A stretch of 64,000 nt of DNA from a halophilic archaeon SHRA6 (GTDB lineage: Archaea > Halobacteriota > Halobacteria > Halobacteriales > Haloferacaceae), in assembly GCA_005239175.1 (NCBI GenBank), contig ML241294.1, positions 693,275-757,274 on the forward strand, read 5' to 3'. A program made the translations under genes and the position numbers. Under the pieces are notes generated by a model that was given only the letters and a program-made list of their open reading frames with translations, was not told the DNA's origin and did no database searches. How positions within the stretch are numbered: position 1 is the first letter of the stretch; each line of letters starts with the position of its first letter. Below are positions 34,790 through 42,726 of the stretch, piece after piece.

Positions 34790-35971
34790 ATGTCTAGCCG
34801 CTCTAACGACGTAGAACTGCTGAAAGAACGCCTCTCTGATAATCCAACAGAGGAATTTATAGAGGCGATTGCCTCTAGCGTAGTCAGCGAAATGGCAGAT
34901 TCGTTTCCCGAGCTATCGCTAAAAGTTCGACCAGTAAGTGAGGTCCTCAAAGAGTTCCGAGCAAAGAAGTTGGACAAAGTCAAGTCAGAACAACAGTACA
35001 ACAGAAAGCTAGATTATCTCAAGACATATCTCTTAGACGAAGTCGGTCTCGGGACAACCGAAGACCTCACCAGTGAAGATATTGAGCGCTATTATCAGTG
35101 GCGGAAGTACGATTCGCTATCGCGGGATGAACCATTAGCCAAGACCACATTAAAAGACGATATGTACCTCTTCCGAGAGTTTATCCGTTATTTGATCGAG
35201 CATCGTATGGCCCCGGTTCGCTTCGAAAAGTCCGTCAAAATCCCCAAAGTAGATTATCCGGCAGGAGAAGGGGTTGACGAGAAGCAACTTGATCCGAAGT
35301 TGGCAAAAGCCTCCTTAGAGTATTTGCGAAAGTTCGAATACGCCGATGTAGAGCATATCTCAATGGAGCTGATGTGCCAGTCAGCCCCACGGAGAGGGGG
35401 TCTAATCGGCCGTGACGTGCCAGACTTTGTTTACGACGAAGGTATTCTTAAGTACGAGACCCAGGAAACGACGCCGCTCAAAAACGACGAGGCTAGCGAA
35501 CGCGAGGTATCTCTCTATGGAGATGTGTCTGAGATAATTAAGGATTATCTCAATCACCAGCGACCCCCTGTAACTGACAAAGACGGGAGAGAGCCACTAC
35601 TCACAAAAGGTTACGGTAGAATGAGTTCGTCGACATTGAAAAAAATCGCCTACAAGTGGACTCGACCTTGTGCGGTCGGACTTGAGTGTCCCCATGATCG
35701 TGATCCCGAGGAGTGTGAAGCTGCTCAAAAGAACAATTCTGCGTTTAAGTGCCCGAGTAGCCGAGCACCGCATCATATTCGCACGGGGTACATTACGGAT
35801 CAAAAAAACAGAGGTGTGTCCTCGGATGCGATCGATCAGCGGTGTGATGTTAGTCCTCGTGTCCAAGATCTGTGGTATGATCTTCCCGACTCAGCAGAAG
35901 AGCGTGAACGTTACGAGGATGAATTTAGGGATGCTGATGATGATCCTGACTCTGGGTTCAACCACTCGTAG
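34790..35971 (+). CDS. tyrosine recombinase/integrase, second of a tandem pair
   Basis: A 393-residue integrase. The core-binding domain is at about 45-140 (NRKLDYLKTYLLDEVGLG, LYQWRKYDSL-type, FREFIRYLIEHR). In the catalytic domain, SAPRRGGLIGRDV has the first Arg and PHHIRTGYI the HxxR box. The last box reads VQDLWYDLPDS, where related integrases have HYD. A zinc-like CPHDRDPEECEAA...KCPSS insert matches the other integrase at 38078. I choose ATG 34790; an upstream in-frame start would overlap the preceding gene. Its 3' end abuts a fragment of an IS5 transposase, so the C-terminus could be slightly altered. Confidence 0.75.
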   Translation: MSSRSNDVELLKERLSDNPTEEFIEAIASSVVSEMADSFPELSLKVRPVSEVLKEFRAKKLDKVKSEQQYNRKLDYLKTYLLDEVGLGTTEDLTSEDIERYYQWRKYDSLSRDEPLAKTTLKDDMYLFREFIRYLIEHRMAPVRFEKSVKIPKVDYPAGEGVDEKQLDPKLAKASLEYLRKFEYADVEHISMELMCQSAPRRGGLIGRDVPDFVYDEGILKYETQETTPLKNDEASEREVSLYGDVSEIIKDYLNHQRPPVTDKDGREPLLTKGYGRMSSSTLKKIAYKWTRPCAVGLECPHDRDPEECEAAQKNNSAFKCPSSRAPHHIRTGYITDQKNRGVSSDAIDQRCDVSPRVQDLWYDLPDSAEERERYEDEFRDADDDPDSGFNHS

Positions 35972-36288
35972 AGTGACGTGAACTCACGATGGTTAATCAG
36001 TGGATGAACCTCGTATTGACCGGAAAGCTGCCTGATTTTCTATTCATCATACCCTTTGTCCCCGAGAAGAATGTCGATATTCTCAGGATTTCGCTTGATC
36101 AACCACGGCGCGATCTGACTCTCGTGTATTCGTGTTGTCGTCACTGGCAAATCGAGAATTTCGTTTACTTCCGCATCGTACCGGTGATTCTTCCGTCCAA
36201 TATCCATAGACCGGTGAACTGCATAGGTCACCATCACGATGCTCAGAACCCCTACAGTGACCGTATTCTTCTCCTTCTGGTCTTTCAC
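35972..36288 (-). pseudogene. IS5-type transposase remnant
   Basis: The minus strand reads NHRYDAEVNEILDLPVTTTR, then HESQIAPWLIKRNPENIDIL and LGDKGYDE, a DDE transposase section with the DKGYD motif. A TAG replaces the next Gln codon, then KIRQLSGQYEVHPLINHREF and TSLY continue in the same frame. N- and C-terminal parts are missing, and no inverted repeats remain next to it. The relic IS ends scattered over the island may come from the same element. Confidence 0.75.
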
Positions 36289-36432
36289 CGTACTAATTTA
36301 ACCGACTTTTCGTGAGTAGAATTCTGTCCCAACAAAGGGTAGCGATGTTAAGTCGATTAAATTCCTTCCTCCAAATTATCAGAAAGCACAAAAAAGACAG
36401 TCTTAATGAACATCATTTGAGATTTGGTACTC

Positions 36433-36738
36433 ATGGTTGCTTGGGCGATCTACGCTGGTGAGCATCGAGAAGCATACTGCTCCTCCGGAACAAAGGGCGA
36501 TGACAAAGAGATTCTTGGAGATACAATTGCTCTGTGGACGCGTGATATGACTGGTCTCATCGATTGGGATGATGCTGGCAAAATGGCGTCAATAGCGTTC
36601 TACTATAGTGATCTCAGGGAGCGAGACATTCGATCCATTTTTAATGACTCCGGAGAGGGGCGAAATCCCGGAGAGCCCCCATGGGAACTCCAACATCCCG
36701 AAGAAGACGATCAGGTGCTGAAAGTCCAAAGAGAATAG
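36433..36738 (+). CDS. small hypothetical protein
   Basis: A 101-residue frame starting MVAWAIYAGEHREAYCSSGT. It is acidic after the first 20 residues, with WTRDMTGLIDWDDAGKMASIAFYYSDLRERDIRSIF in the centre. No family is recognised. The codon use looks haloarchaeal. It lies between the IS5 remnant and an IS-end relic, so it may be part of a mobile element or a fragment. A TTG at 36424 is an alternative start. Confidence 0.45.
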   Translation: MVAWAIYAGEHREAYCSSGTKGDDKEILGDTIALWTRDMTGLIDWDDAGKMASIAFYYSDLRERDIRSIFNDSGEGRNPGEPPWELQHPEEDDQVLKVQRE

Positions 36739-36759
36739 TCAATCTATCTGCTACAGTAA

Positions 36760-36845
36760 CCGATACGCGCGCTGTATTCACCCCGCCGTTGAAACGTATT
36801 AACAGACTGGGGAATTCAATAAACCTCTCAGGCGGCTCTGTTGAA
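36760..36845 (+). repeat. solo IS-end relic, copy 7
   Basis: GATACGCGCGCTGTATTCACC block followed by TTGAAACGTATTAACAG and a GGCTCTGTTGAATAG. The outer end is duplicated or inverted here, which could mark two abutting copies. Confidence 0.5.
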
Positions 36846-36924
36846 TAGAAAGAGTGAGTTCAGCACAATAGTGACATTAAAATAACAAACGTGACTTGAA
36901 ATTGGCGTGGAACCTAACCGGGGC

Positions 36925-37917
36925 TCAGTCGTCACGGCCCAGACCCAGTGCCGCCCCGTGCACTCTCTCCGCATATTTGATAAGTTTCTCCTCGTCACCC
37001 GAAACAATAGCGCTTCGAAGCACATTGTCCGGTAACTTGTCAAATACACCAGAGAACTCGGTAGGATTGAAAACTGTGGCGCGCTGTGAGGTGAAGCTTG
37101 ATCCGCCATCCGCCCAATGACCAATCCGGAAATATATAGCATCCGAATCAGGTGAACGCTTGATACTTGCCCGTGCTATGTACTGCTTTTCTTTGCGCGG
37201 ATGTCGATAATCATGTTCCACTAAGGCTGCACTGTCACCCTGGTCTTGCAATGGCGGATCGCTGCTCTGGCCCAGTTCGATAAGAGGTTGGAAGTCGACG
37301 GAGCCGGGTGAAAATACGAGATCACCAATTGTTTCTCCGTTGACCATTTGTTCCGACAGTTTGTGGAATAGCGTGCAAAATTCCTCTACGGGCATCCACA
37401 TGGTTCCTGTGGAGTCGTCTGTCCATGCGCTGGCATCTTCACCCTCAGTTCGAGTCTCGTCTTCTAGGCGTGCTTCAACGCCACTTTCTGTTACTCTAAG
37501 TGCAATGCTCTTACGCCGCGTTGAGGTCGCTTCGTATGGTACTAAGCGGTAGTGCGGCACGTAGTCGATTTCAGCACCAAATCGCTCCTCCAAGGAAATC
37601 ACTTCTGGGGTCTTTTTACGGCCTTCATCAGAGAGGTTGTCTGCACCACAAATCAAGATATCTGCGTCGTTCTCAACCTCTTGTTTGTGGTGGCCATGAG
37701 CAATAAAATTTGCCGAGAGGTGCTCAACCTCAACATATACGTCCTCACTTGATTCTACGTCCCGCATGTGAAGATCCGGGTACGCTTCCTGCCCTTCCAC
37801 CAGCAAGAGCCCCAATCGGTGAGCCCTGTTGAGGAAGTGTTCGCGGACATCACGTTCGTTCGTTAATTTTGCATCTATTTTTCCATCAAAGAGTAAGTCT
37901 CTCTCAGACACACTCAT
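36925..37917 (-). CDS. hypothetical protein, possible nuclease-fold N-terminus
   Basis: A 330-residue protein. Residues 35-95 read LLVEGQEAYPDLHMRDVESS...VYVEVEHLSANFIAHGHHKQEVENDADILICG. The PD pair, the later strand with E-V-E and a helix with His/Lys, then a final hydrophobic strand, give the shape of a PD-(D/E)XK fold, but the usual Lys of E-x-K is missing. The C-terminal half has an ARASIKRSPDSDAIYFRIGHWADGGS section that I do not recognise. It may be a degenerate nuclease, a substrate-recognition component or something unrelated. Single gene with relic repeats on both sides; ATG at 37917. Confidence 0.5.
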   Translation of the reverse strand: MSVSERDLLFDGKIDAKLTNERDVREHFLNRAHRLGLLLVEGQEAYPDLHMRDVESSEDVYVEVEHLSANFIAHGHHKQEVENDADILICGADNLSDEGRKKTPEVISLEERFGAEIDYVPHYRLVPYEATSTRRKSIALRVTESGVEARLEDETRTEGEDASAWTDDSTGTMWMPVEEFCTLFHKLSEQMVNGETIGDLVFSPGSVDFQPLIELGQSSDPPLQDQGDSAALVEHDYRHPRKEKQYIARASIKRSPDSDAIYFRIGHWADGGSSFTSQRATVFNPTEFSGVFDKLPDNVLRSAIVSGDEEKLIKYAERVHGAALGLGRDD

Positions 37918-37984
37918 ACATCACTGAGAGTGTATAAATACTCTCGGCCGAAGCACAAACGAACACAGTATCATAGATAGACCG

Positions 37985-38062
37985 AGCAGACGTGTAAGAT
38001 TCGCGCGCTGTATTCAGCATGGCTGTTGAATTCTATCACCGGTTGAGGATTTTAACAGAGCC
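37985..38062 (+). repeat. solo IS-end relic, copy 8
   Basis: TTCGCGCGCTGTATTCAGCATGG, then about 25 bases later TTGAGGATTTTAACAGAGCC. This is the rightmost copy found and one of the most complete; it lies just after the 3' end of the integrase gene. Confidence 0.55.
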
Positions 38063-38077
38063 TGAGGTATGGAACTA

Positions 38078-39091
38078 CTACAAGTTATCTAGATATTCTC
38101 TCCGCTGCTCCATCTTTTCTCGTTCTGTTCGACGGTCATAATGTTGTTCGATCACTCGCTGGCTCACATTCGCTCGGTCGCTGACGACTTTATTTGGCAT
38201 GTCGCTGTTCAGACTGTGCGTGATGCTTCCGCGGCGGATTGCGTGGGGACTCACGCTTGACGGACACCGGCAGGCAGTATCCCGATGTACTGCCGAACAC
38301 TCTCCGAGACCACGGTCGTGTGGGCACTCAGTACTGTAGACACAGGGACGCGTCCACCGGTAGACGTAGGCACGAAGTGTTGATTTGCTCGTCCGTCCTT
38401 TCCGCGAGGCTAATAATGGTTCTCGCCCGTATTCGTCGGTAACTGATGGGCGCTTGTTTTCGAGCCAATCGTTGAGGAGTTCACATAGCTGATCCGAGAG
38501 TGCGACCATTCGCTCACCTCTCCCTTGGTTTTTGATTGGTGTACCCGTGTCCGGGCGATGACGGATTTTGATACACTGTTCATCTGGGTCATAATCATCC
38601 ACATCGAGAGCGTGAACACCACCGACACGCATCATTGTGTGCCACATCAGCGCAATCGAAACGTGCTGAATACTTGCGTACTCGAACTTTTCCAAATGGG
38701 CGAGTACTTTTGAAGCACTGTCGCTGTCCAACATTACGTCCCGAGAGTTCTCGTCGGCGGTGATCGATGGGGACAGGACCTTCTCACTCAGGTCTTGTTC
38801 CACAGCGTCGATCGACTCTAGCCATCGAGTAAAGACGCGAAGTGTATCCATCTGTGTCTTCTCACTGACCTTGTTTAGGTCACCGTCCTCTCGTCGCCAG
38901 AGCCGGTACCTGTGGAGTTGGCGACCAGTGAGCGTGTTGAGGTTCTCGATTTCCTCGACTTCGTTACACCAGCGGACAAAGTGTCCGAGACGGTACTTGT
39001 GGCCTTTGAGCGAGGCCTCTGAGAGTTCGTTTCCTTTGTCTGCAAGGTACAGTTCAAGCGCGGTTTCGGCATCGATTGGTTCGAGACTCAT
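38078..39091 (-). CDS. tyrosine-type site-specific integrase
   Basis: A 337-residue integrase with all expected parts. SAM-like domain: ALELYLADKGNELSEASLKG, then GHFVRWCNEVEE and LRVFTRWLESI. Catalytic domain: HTMMRVGGVHALDVDDY (first Arg), PHAIRRGSI (HxxR) and RVIEQHYDRRTEREKMEQRR (HY with the nucleophile Tyr). A CPHDRGLGECSAVHRDTACRCPSS zinc-type insert sits between, as in many haloarchaeal element integrases. I choose ATG 39091 (MSLEPIDAET); the 34 residues upstream are basic and Trp-rich. A truncated paralogue with the same start is found at 51.5 kb. Confidence 0.88.
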   Translation of the reverse strand: MSLEPIDAETALELYLADKGNELSEASLKGHKYRLGHFVRWCNEVEEIENLNTLTGRQLHRYRLWRREDGDLNKVSEKTQMDTLRVFTRWLESIDAVEQDLSEKVLSPSITADENSRDVMLDSDSASKVLAHLEKFEYASIQHVSIALMWHTMMRVGGVHALDVDDYDPDEQCIKIRHRPDTGTPIKNQGRGERMVALSDQLCELLNDWLENKRPSVTDEYGREPLLASRKGRTSKSTLRAYVYRWTRPCVYSTECPHDRGLGECSAVHRDTACRCPSSVSPHAIRRGSITHSLNSDMPNKVVSDRANVSQRVIEQHYDRRTEREKMEQRREYLDNL

Positions 39092-39730
39092 AATATGTTG
39101 TCTCCGTTCAAGCGAACCCCATGAATCTCGGTGACCGCCAATCACGAACCAACGGTTACAGCATCTGAATCGGCCAAAAGTAAGGGTTGACACGCCGCGT
39201 GACCAAGGCCCGTCGCGCCCGTTCTGTCACATGACGATCCGAATCCAATAGACGGCAGTAAGTCATATATAAATACTTCTACCGGCACTGTCTAGCTAAC
39301 GACCTCCTCAGCTGGCGTTCTTCCATTGAGTAATTGATGTGGTCGTTGATGATTATAGTAATGTTCGAATTGTTCAAGCCATTGGCGGACGCTCAATCGA
39401 CTGCCCACCCATGAATTATGGACGCGATCAACGCGCATTTTGAGGGTGTGAAACCATTTTTCAATCAGGCTTCATTCGACGTAGTCAAGCCGACCGCTCA
39501 GCCCTAATCAAGCGACTGCAGTCTGATACCGATAACCATCAACGAGAAACACCGTCTCGGAGATATCGTGTTTTTCGGAGAGTTCGTGCAGAAACGCAGC
39601 CACCGAATCGGTGCCATGCCGTCCAAACAATTGAACGTCAAGAATAATTTTTGTCTCAATGTCTATTGCAGCGTACAGCCAAGACCATTCTCCGTTAATC
39701 TTGATAGCAGTTTCGTCAACCGCGACCCTT

Positions 39731-39800
39731 GACGGCTTCGCCGTCCTCAGAACGCGAGGCGTTCTGATGGGCTGCACGAGAACATGTTCTCGGTGAACGT
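39731..39800 (-). repeat. palindrome-rich insert in the IS6 copy (PATE-like)
   Basis: Three perfect palindromes follow each other: GACGGC-TTC-GCCGTC (39731-39745), CAGAACGC-GAG-GCGTTCTG, and GAGAACATGTTCTC. This block is absent from the second IS6 copy. It keeps the transposase frame open. It resembles the palindrome-associated elements derived from IS200/IS605. Confidence 0.55.
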
Positions 39801-39954
39801 CGGTGGGGTCAGAAATACTATCAGATATTCGATGTATCCACCGAAATATAGCTTGATAAGAGCGTTCTACGCCAAATAGTCGAAGAACTTCTTGTGTTTC
39901 TCTGAGAGAACATCCGGTCGCGTGGAGTCGGACGGCGAACGCCCTGACGGGCGT

Positions 39955-40009
39955 CCCCAGAAATCAAAGAGTTCTGGTGTGCGAACGAGACGCACAGCGT
40001 CTCGGTAAC
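39955..40009 (-). repeat. PATE-like insert, copy a
   Basis: It holds GAGACGC-ACA-GCGTCTC (39987-40003) and the nearby AGAAATCAAAGAGTTCTGG block. The same insert at the same codon position occurs at 41516-41571. The pattern is that of IS200/IS605-related palindromic elements (PATEs) described in haloarchaea. Confidence 0.6.
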
Positions 40010-40017
40010 GTCGCCGT

Positions 40018-40025
40018 CCGCTCAC
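40018..40025 (+). repeat. 8-bp target duplication, left
   Basis: CCGCTCAC, repeated at 40723-40730 on the other side of the inner IS. Length 8 matches IS6-family transposition. Confidence 0.85.
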
Positions 40026-40722
40026 GGCGGTGTTCAGATAAGTATGAAGAGTGAGGCGGTGTGTTTTCTGAGTGATTCATGCCCGAAAACACACGCCTCA
40101 GCGGTAGTATCGACCAGATCGAATTAGGTTTTGTGGAACGAGAAGCGATACCGAGATTGCTGATGAAGCTCGGTATTCAGCTCCATCTTGCTAGTCTATC
40201 ACTTTCGAATACTGTTTCTATTCTTGAAATATTCGGTGTCAAACGTGCTCGATCAACCGTCCATAATTGGGTTCATAAGGCCGATCTACAGCCCGAATCT
40301 GGTCGGTCTCCGGATCACATTGCGGTTGACGAGACTGTGATCCGACTCAACGATGAGCAATATTGGCTGTATGCCGCCGTCGATACTGAGACAAACGAAT
40401 TGCTCCATACAAAGCTTGAACCGACGACAACAAAGGTTCTCGCTCATTCGTTTCTGACGGAACTCTCCGAGAAACACGACGTCTCTGACGCCGTGTTTCT
40501 CGTCGATGGATGGCACTCGTTACAAGATGCGTGTAAACGCCACGGCTTCGATTTCAGATACGAAAAACACGGAATTCGGAACAGCATTGAACGTGTCTTT
40601 AGAGAGATAAGACGTAGAACTTTCTGTTTCTCAAACTGTTTCAGCAACGCCGAAGCAGAAACCGCCGACGAATGGATCAGATCATTCAGTTTCGCATGGA
40701 ATCAGCTTATCTGAACACTACC
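40026..40722 (+). mobile_element. complete IS6-family element (697 bp)
   Basis: The left end GGCGGTGTTCAGATAAG and the inverse of the right end, GGTAGTGTTCAGATAAG, match at 15 of 17 bases. It is flanked by the 8-bp duplication CCGCTCAC. It contains one intact transposase gene and has inserted into the broken IS6 copy around it. Intact ends and gene suggest a fairly recent insertion. Confidence 0.9.
40079..40714 (+). CDS. IS6-family transposase
   Basis: A 211-residue DDE transposase of the short haloarchaeal type. N-terminal HTH: ILEIFGVKRARSTVHNWVHK. Catalytic residues are in HIAVDETVIRL (first Asp), DAVFLVDGWHSLQ (second Asp) and a C-terminal IERVFREIRRRT (Glu). Spacing is normal for IS6. 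The C-terminus is about the usual length, so the protein should be functional. It differs clearly from the two broken copies beside it, so it belongs to a separate IS within the family. The promoter is presumably in the 50 bases between the left repeat and the ATG. Confidence 0.9.
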   Translation: MPENTRLSGSIDQIELGFVEREAIPRLLMKLGIQLHLASLSLSNTVSILEIFGVKRARSTVHNWVHKADLQPESGRSPDHIAVDETVIRLNDEQYWLYAAVDTETNELLHTKLEPTTTKVLAHSFLTELSEKHDVSDAVFLVDGWHSLQDACKRHGFDFRYEKHGIRNSIERVFREIRRRTFCFSNCFSNAEAETADEWIRSFSFAWNQLI

Positions 40723-40730
40723 CCGCTCAC
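40723..40730 (+). repeat. 8-bp target duplication, right
   Basis: CCGCTCAC, identical to 40018-40025. Confidence 0.85.
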
Positions 40731-40911
40731 GCTCCCAACATTCATAATTCGCCGTGTTCAACGTCTCTTTGAGCAGTTCTTGGTTGAGCATAGACACCTA
40801 AACCAACGAACCGCTCCTTTCTCAAACTGGCTTACCTAGACAGTGCCACTTCAAAGAAATATCAATTATACTTATATTATAAATTCTACAGCATGACCTT
40901 TGGGGAACTGT

Positions 40912-41648
40912 CTAGTTTAGCACTTTGTCAGCTGGTGTTCTTCCACCGAGCGATTGATGGGGTCTTTGGTAGTTATAATAATGTACAAATTGTTCAAACC
41001 ATTTGCGTGCGCTCAGCCGACTGCCCACCCATGAATTATGGAAGCGGTCAACGCGCATTTTGAGGGTGTGAAACCATTTTTCCATGAGGTTTCGTTCGAC
41101 GTATTCAAGCCGACCGCTCAGCCCTAATCGAGCAAGGGCAGTCTGATAGCCGAAGCCATCAACGAGAAACATAGTCTCGGAAAGATCATGTTTCTGTTGG
41201 ACTCCATGCAGAAACGCAGCCGCCGGATCAGTACCATGGCGTCCGAACAACTGTACGTCAAGAATCAACTTTGTGTCGATATCTATTGCAGCATACAACC
41301 ACGACCACTCACCGTCAATTTTGATAGCGGTTTCGTCAACTGCGACCCGCTTCGGCTGCGACTCAGGCGGATCGGGAACGCTATCAGATATTCGATGTAC
41401 CCACTGAAAGATCGCTTGACGAGAGCGTTTTACGCCGAATAGTCGAAGAATTGCTTGTGTTCTCGAAGTGAACAACCGGTCACGTGGAGCCGGACGGCGA
41501 ACGTCCTGACGGGCGTCCACAGAAATCAAAGAGTTCTGGTGTGCGAACGAGACGCACAGCGTCTCGTTAACGTCGCCGTCCGCTCACGCACCCAACATTC
41601 AAGATTCGCCGTATCTAACGCTTCTTCGAGCAAATCTTGGTTGAGCAT
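40912..41648 (-). pseudogene. IS6-type transposase, frameshifted and interrupted
   Basis: The intended protein begins MLNQDLLEEALDTANLECW. After VRERTAT the reading frame is broken by about 55 bases of palindromic insert, resumes as PVRTFAVRLHVTGCSLRE, then is lost again by a missing A. From ILRLFGVKRSRQAIFQWVH onward the DDE core is complete (KRVAVDETAIK, SETMFLVDGFGYQ, LEYVERNLMEKWF). The 205-residue open frame that remains lacks a genuine N-terminus. Confidence 0.85.
41516..41571 (-). repeat. PATE-like insert, copy b
   Basis: GAGACGC-ACA-GCGTCTC at 41549-41565 and AGAAATCAAAGAGTTCTGG near 41521. Nearly identical to copy a and at the same site in the transposase gene, so the insertion predates the duplication of the host IS. 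Confidence 0.6.
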
Positions 41649-42385
41649 GAACACCTAAACCATTGATCTGCTCGTTTCTCAAACTATCTTATCTAGACAG
41701 TGTCGTATCGAGAAAAATATCAGATATATAGAGTAAAATTACCCGGAGGGATTCACTCAGCAGTTCACCTTTCACGACCGACTGTGGCTGACTATCACTC
41801 TCCCGGGAAGCCGGCTGGATCGTCTGAAGCATATGGAGAAATCGACTGGGGATGAATGAGGTCTCTAGGACAAACTGAACCGCATGGCTATCGAAGCCAC
41901 TCGGCATCTGAGATTGGTGGGTTGTGGGAGAAATCTACTGTCTCAAAATACTGAGAAAATACTGTGTCGTGTGGGGCTGTCGTATCCGGATCGCCTGCGG
42001 CTGTGTCCTGAAAATGAGTCGCTGCGGAGGGCAGCCAGACTGGCGCCTGAAGGATGGTCGTGGGGGACACCATGAGTAGACTGAGAGTAGCCAGTCTAGT
42101 ATCTTCTCCCCTTCACAGCAGTGCAGTGGTGGTTCTCCTTGAGGGATAGGGGTGAATTGCGGTCCAAACTATATAGTGTAGTCTTACACTTGTCCATGGG
42201 GCCTTGACCCTCCCACCATAGGGGTAGATGCATGTTTCTATCAGTCGCAGCGATTCAAAATCGATCGCAAAATGAACCGTGAAATAAACTCTGCGAGTAG
42301 AATCGAAGATTTTCCAGAGAAAAGTGCTATGTTGCTCGAAATCGATCGAATTGTCGAAATATGCCAGGCAATTCTTAACGATGGT

Positions 42386-42429
42386 ATGGGGACACCGTTC
42401 AGTCTGGCGGTTTTTCTGGGTGTCCCCAT
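42386..42429 (+). repeat. 11-bp perfect inverted repeat in a gene-free stretch
   Basis: ATGGGGACACC (42386-42396) and GGTGTCCCCAT (42419-42429). The region 41705-42726 has no gene. The left arm is the first of several GGGGACA motifs in it. Confidence 0.6.
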
Positions 42430-42454
42430 GAAAATTTTAGATTGCAATATCTCA

Positions 42455-42490
42455 GGGGGACAGCAGTCACGTCTAGTTTTTCACGATTTT
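42455..42490 (+). repeat. GGGGACAGCA...GTCTAGTTTTTCA element, copy 1
   Basis: GGGGACAGCAGTCAC then GTCTAGTTTTTCACGATTTT. Matches 42643-42677 over about 35 bases with few differences. Confidence 0.6.
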
Positions 42491-42642
42491 CTATTCTGCT
42501 AAATTACTCTATCTCGACCTTCGAAACAAAATACTGGCCTTCTAAAAACACGAAATAAAGTATCAATAGCTCTCATGGGGAAGCGCTTTGTACAACGATT
42601 ATTTCGGGGTTTACTCTCGATTATGTACGCAGTGTCTTATCA

Positions 42643-42677
42643 TGGGGACAGCAGCGTAGTCTAGTTTTTCAGAATTT
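42643..42677 (+). repeat. GGGGACAGCA...GTCTAGTTTTTCA element, copy 2
   Basis: GGGGACAGCAGCGTA then GTCTAGTTTTTCAGAATTT. Located 188 bases from copy 1. A looser relative (GGGGACACCATGAGTAGACT) is at 42063. Confidence 0.6.
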
Positions 42678-42726
42678 GCTAATCTCGGCGTTGCTTACCC
42701 GCCTGTGAGCGGCGCGTCCAGTTCAG

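Larger units (their letters stand above)
39284..40847 (-). mobile_element. IS6-family element, broken, interrupted by another IS
   Basis: The left end GGCACTGTCTAG (39284) is the inverse of the right end CTAGACAGTGCC (40836-40847), as in haloarchaeal IS6 elements. The transposase is on the minus strand and is broken: a stop replaces Arg after YRYQTAVA, two palindromic inserts lie inside (39731-39800, 39955-40009), and a complete IS sits at 40026-40722. The C-terminal region matches the neighbouring copy at 40902-41704. No target duplication is apparent around the outer ends. Confidence 0.85.
40902..41704 (-). mobile_element. second IS6-family element, transposase broken
   Basis: The left end GGGGAACTGTCTAG and right end CTAGACAGTGTC are inverse to each other with a few changes. 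The transposase runs from ATG 41648 toward 40912 on the minus strand. It is interrupted by the PATE-like insert and by a one-base deletion after LHVTGCSLRE. It lies 55 bases from the first IS6 copy. Confidence 0.85.

Noticed and set aside
40912-41529. Intact 205-residue IS6 transposase
   Set aside because: Its first residues come from the palindromic insert and a shifted frame; the true N-terminus is upstream and out of frame.
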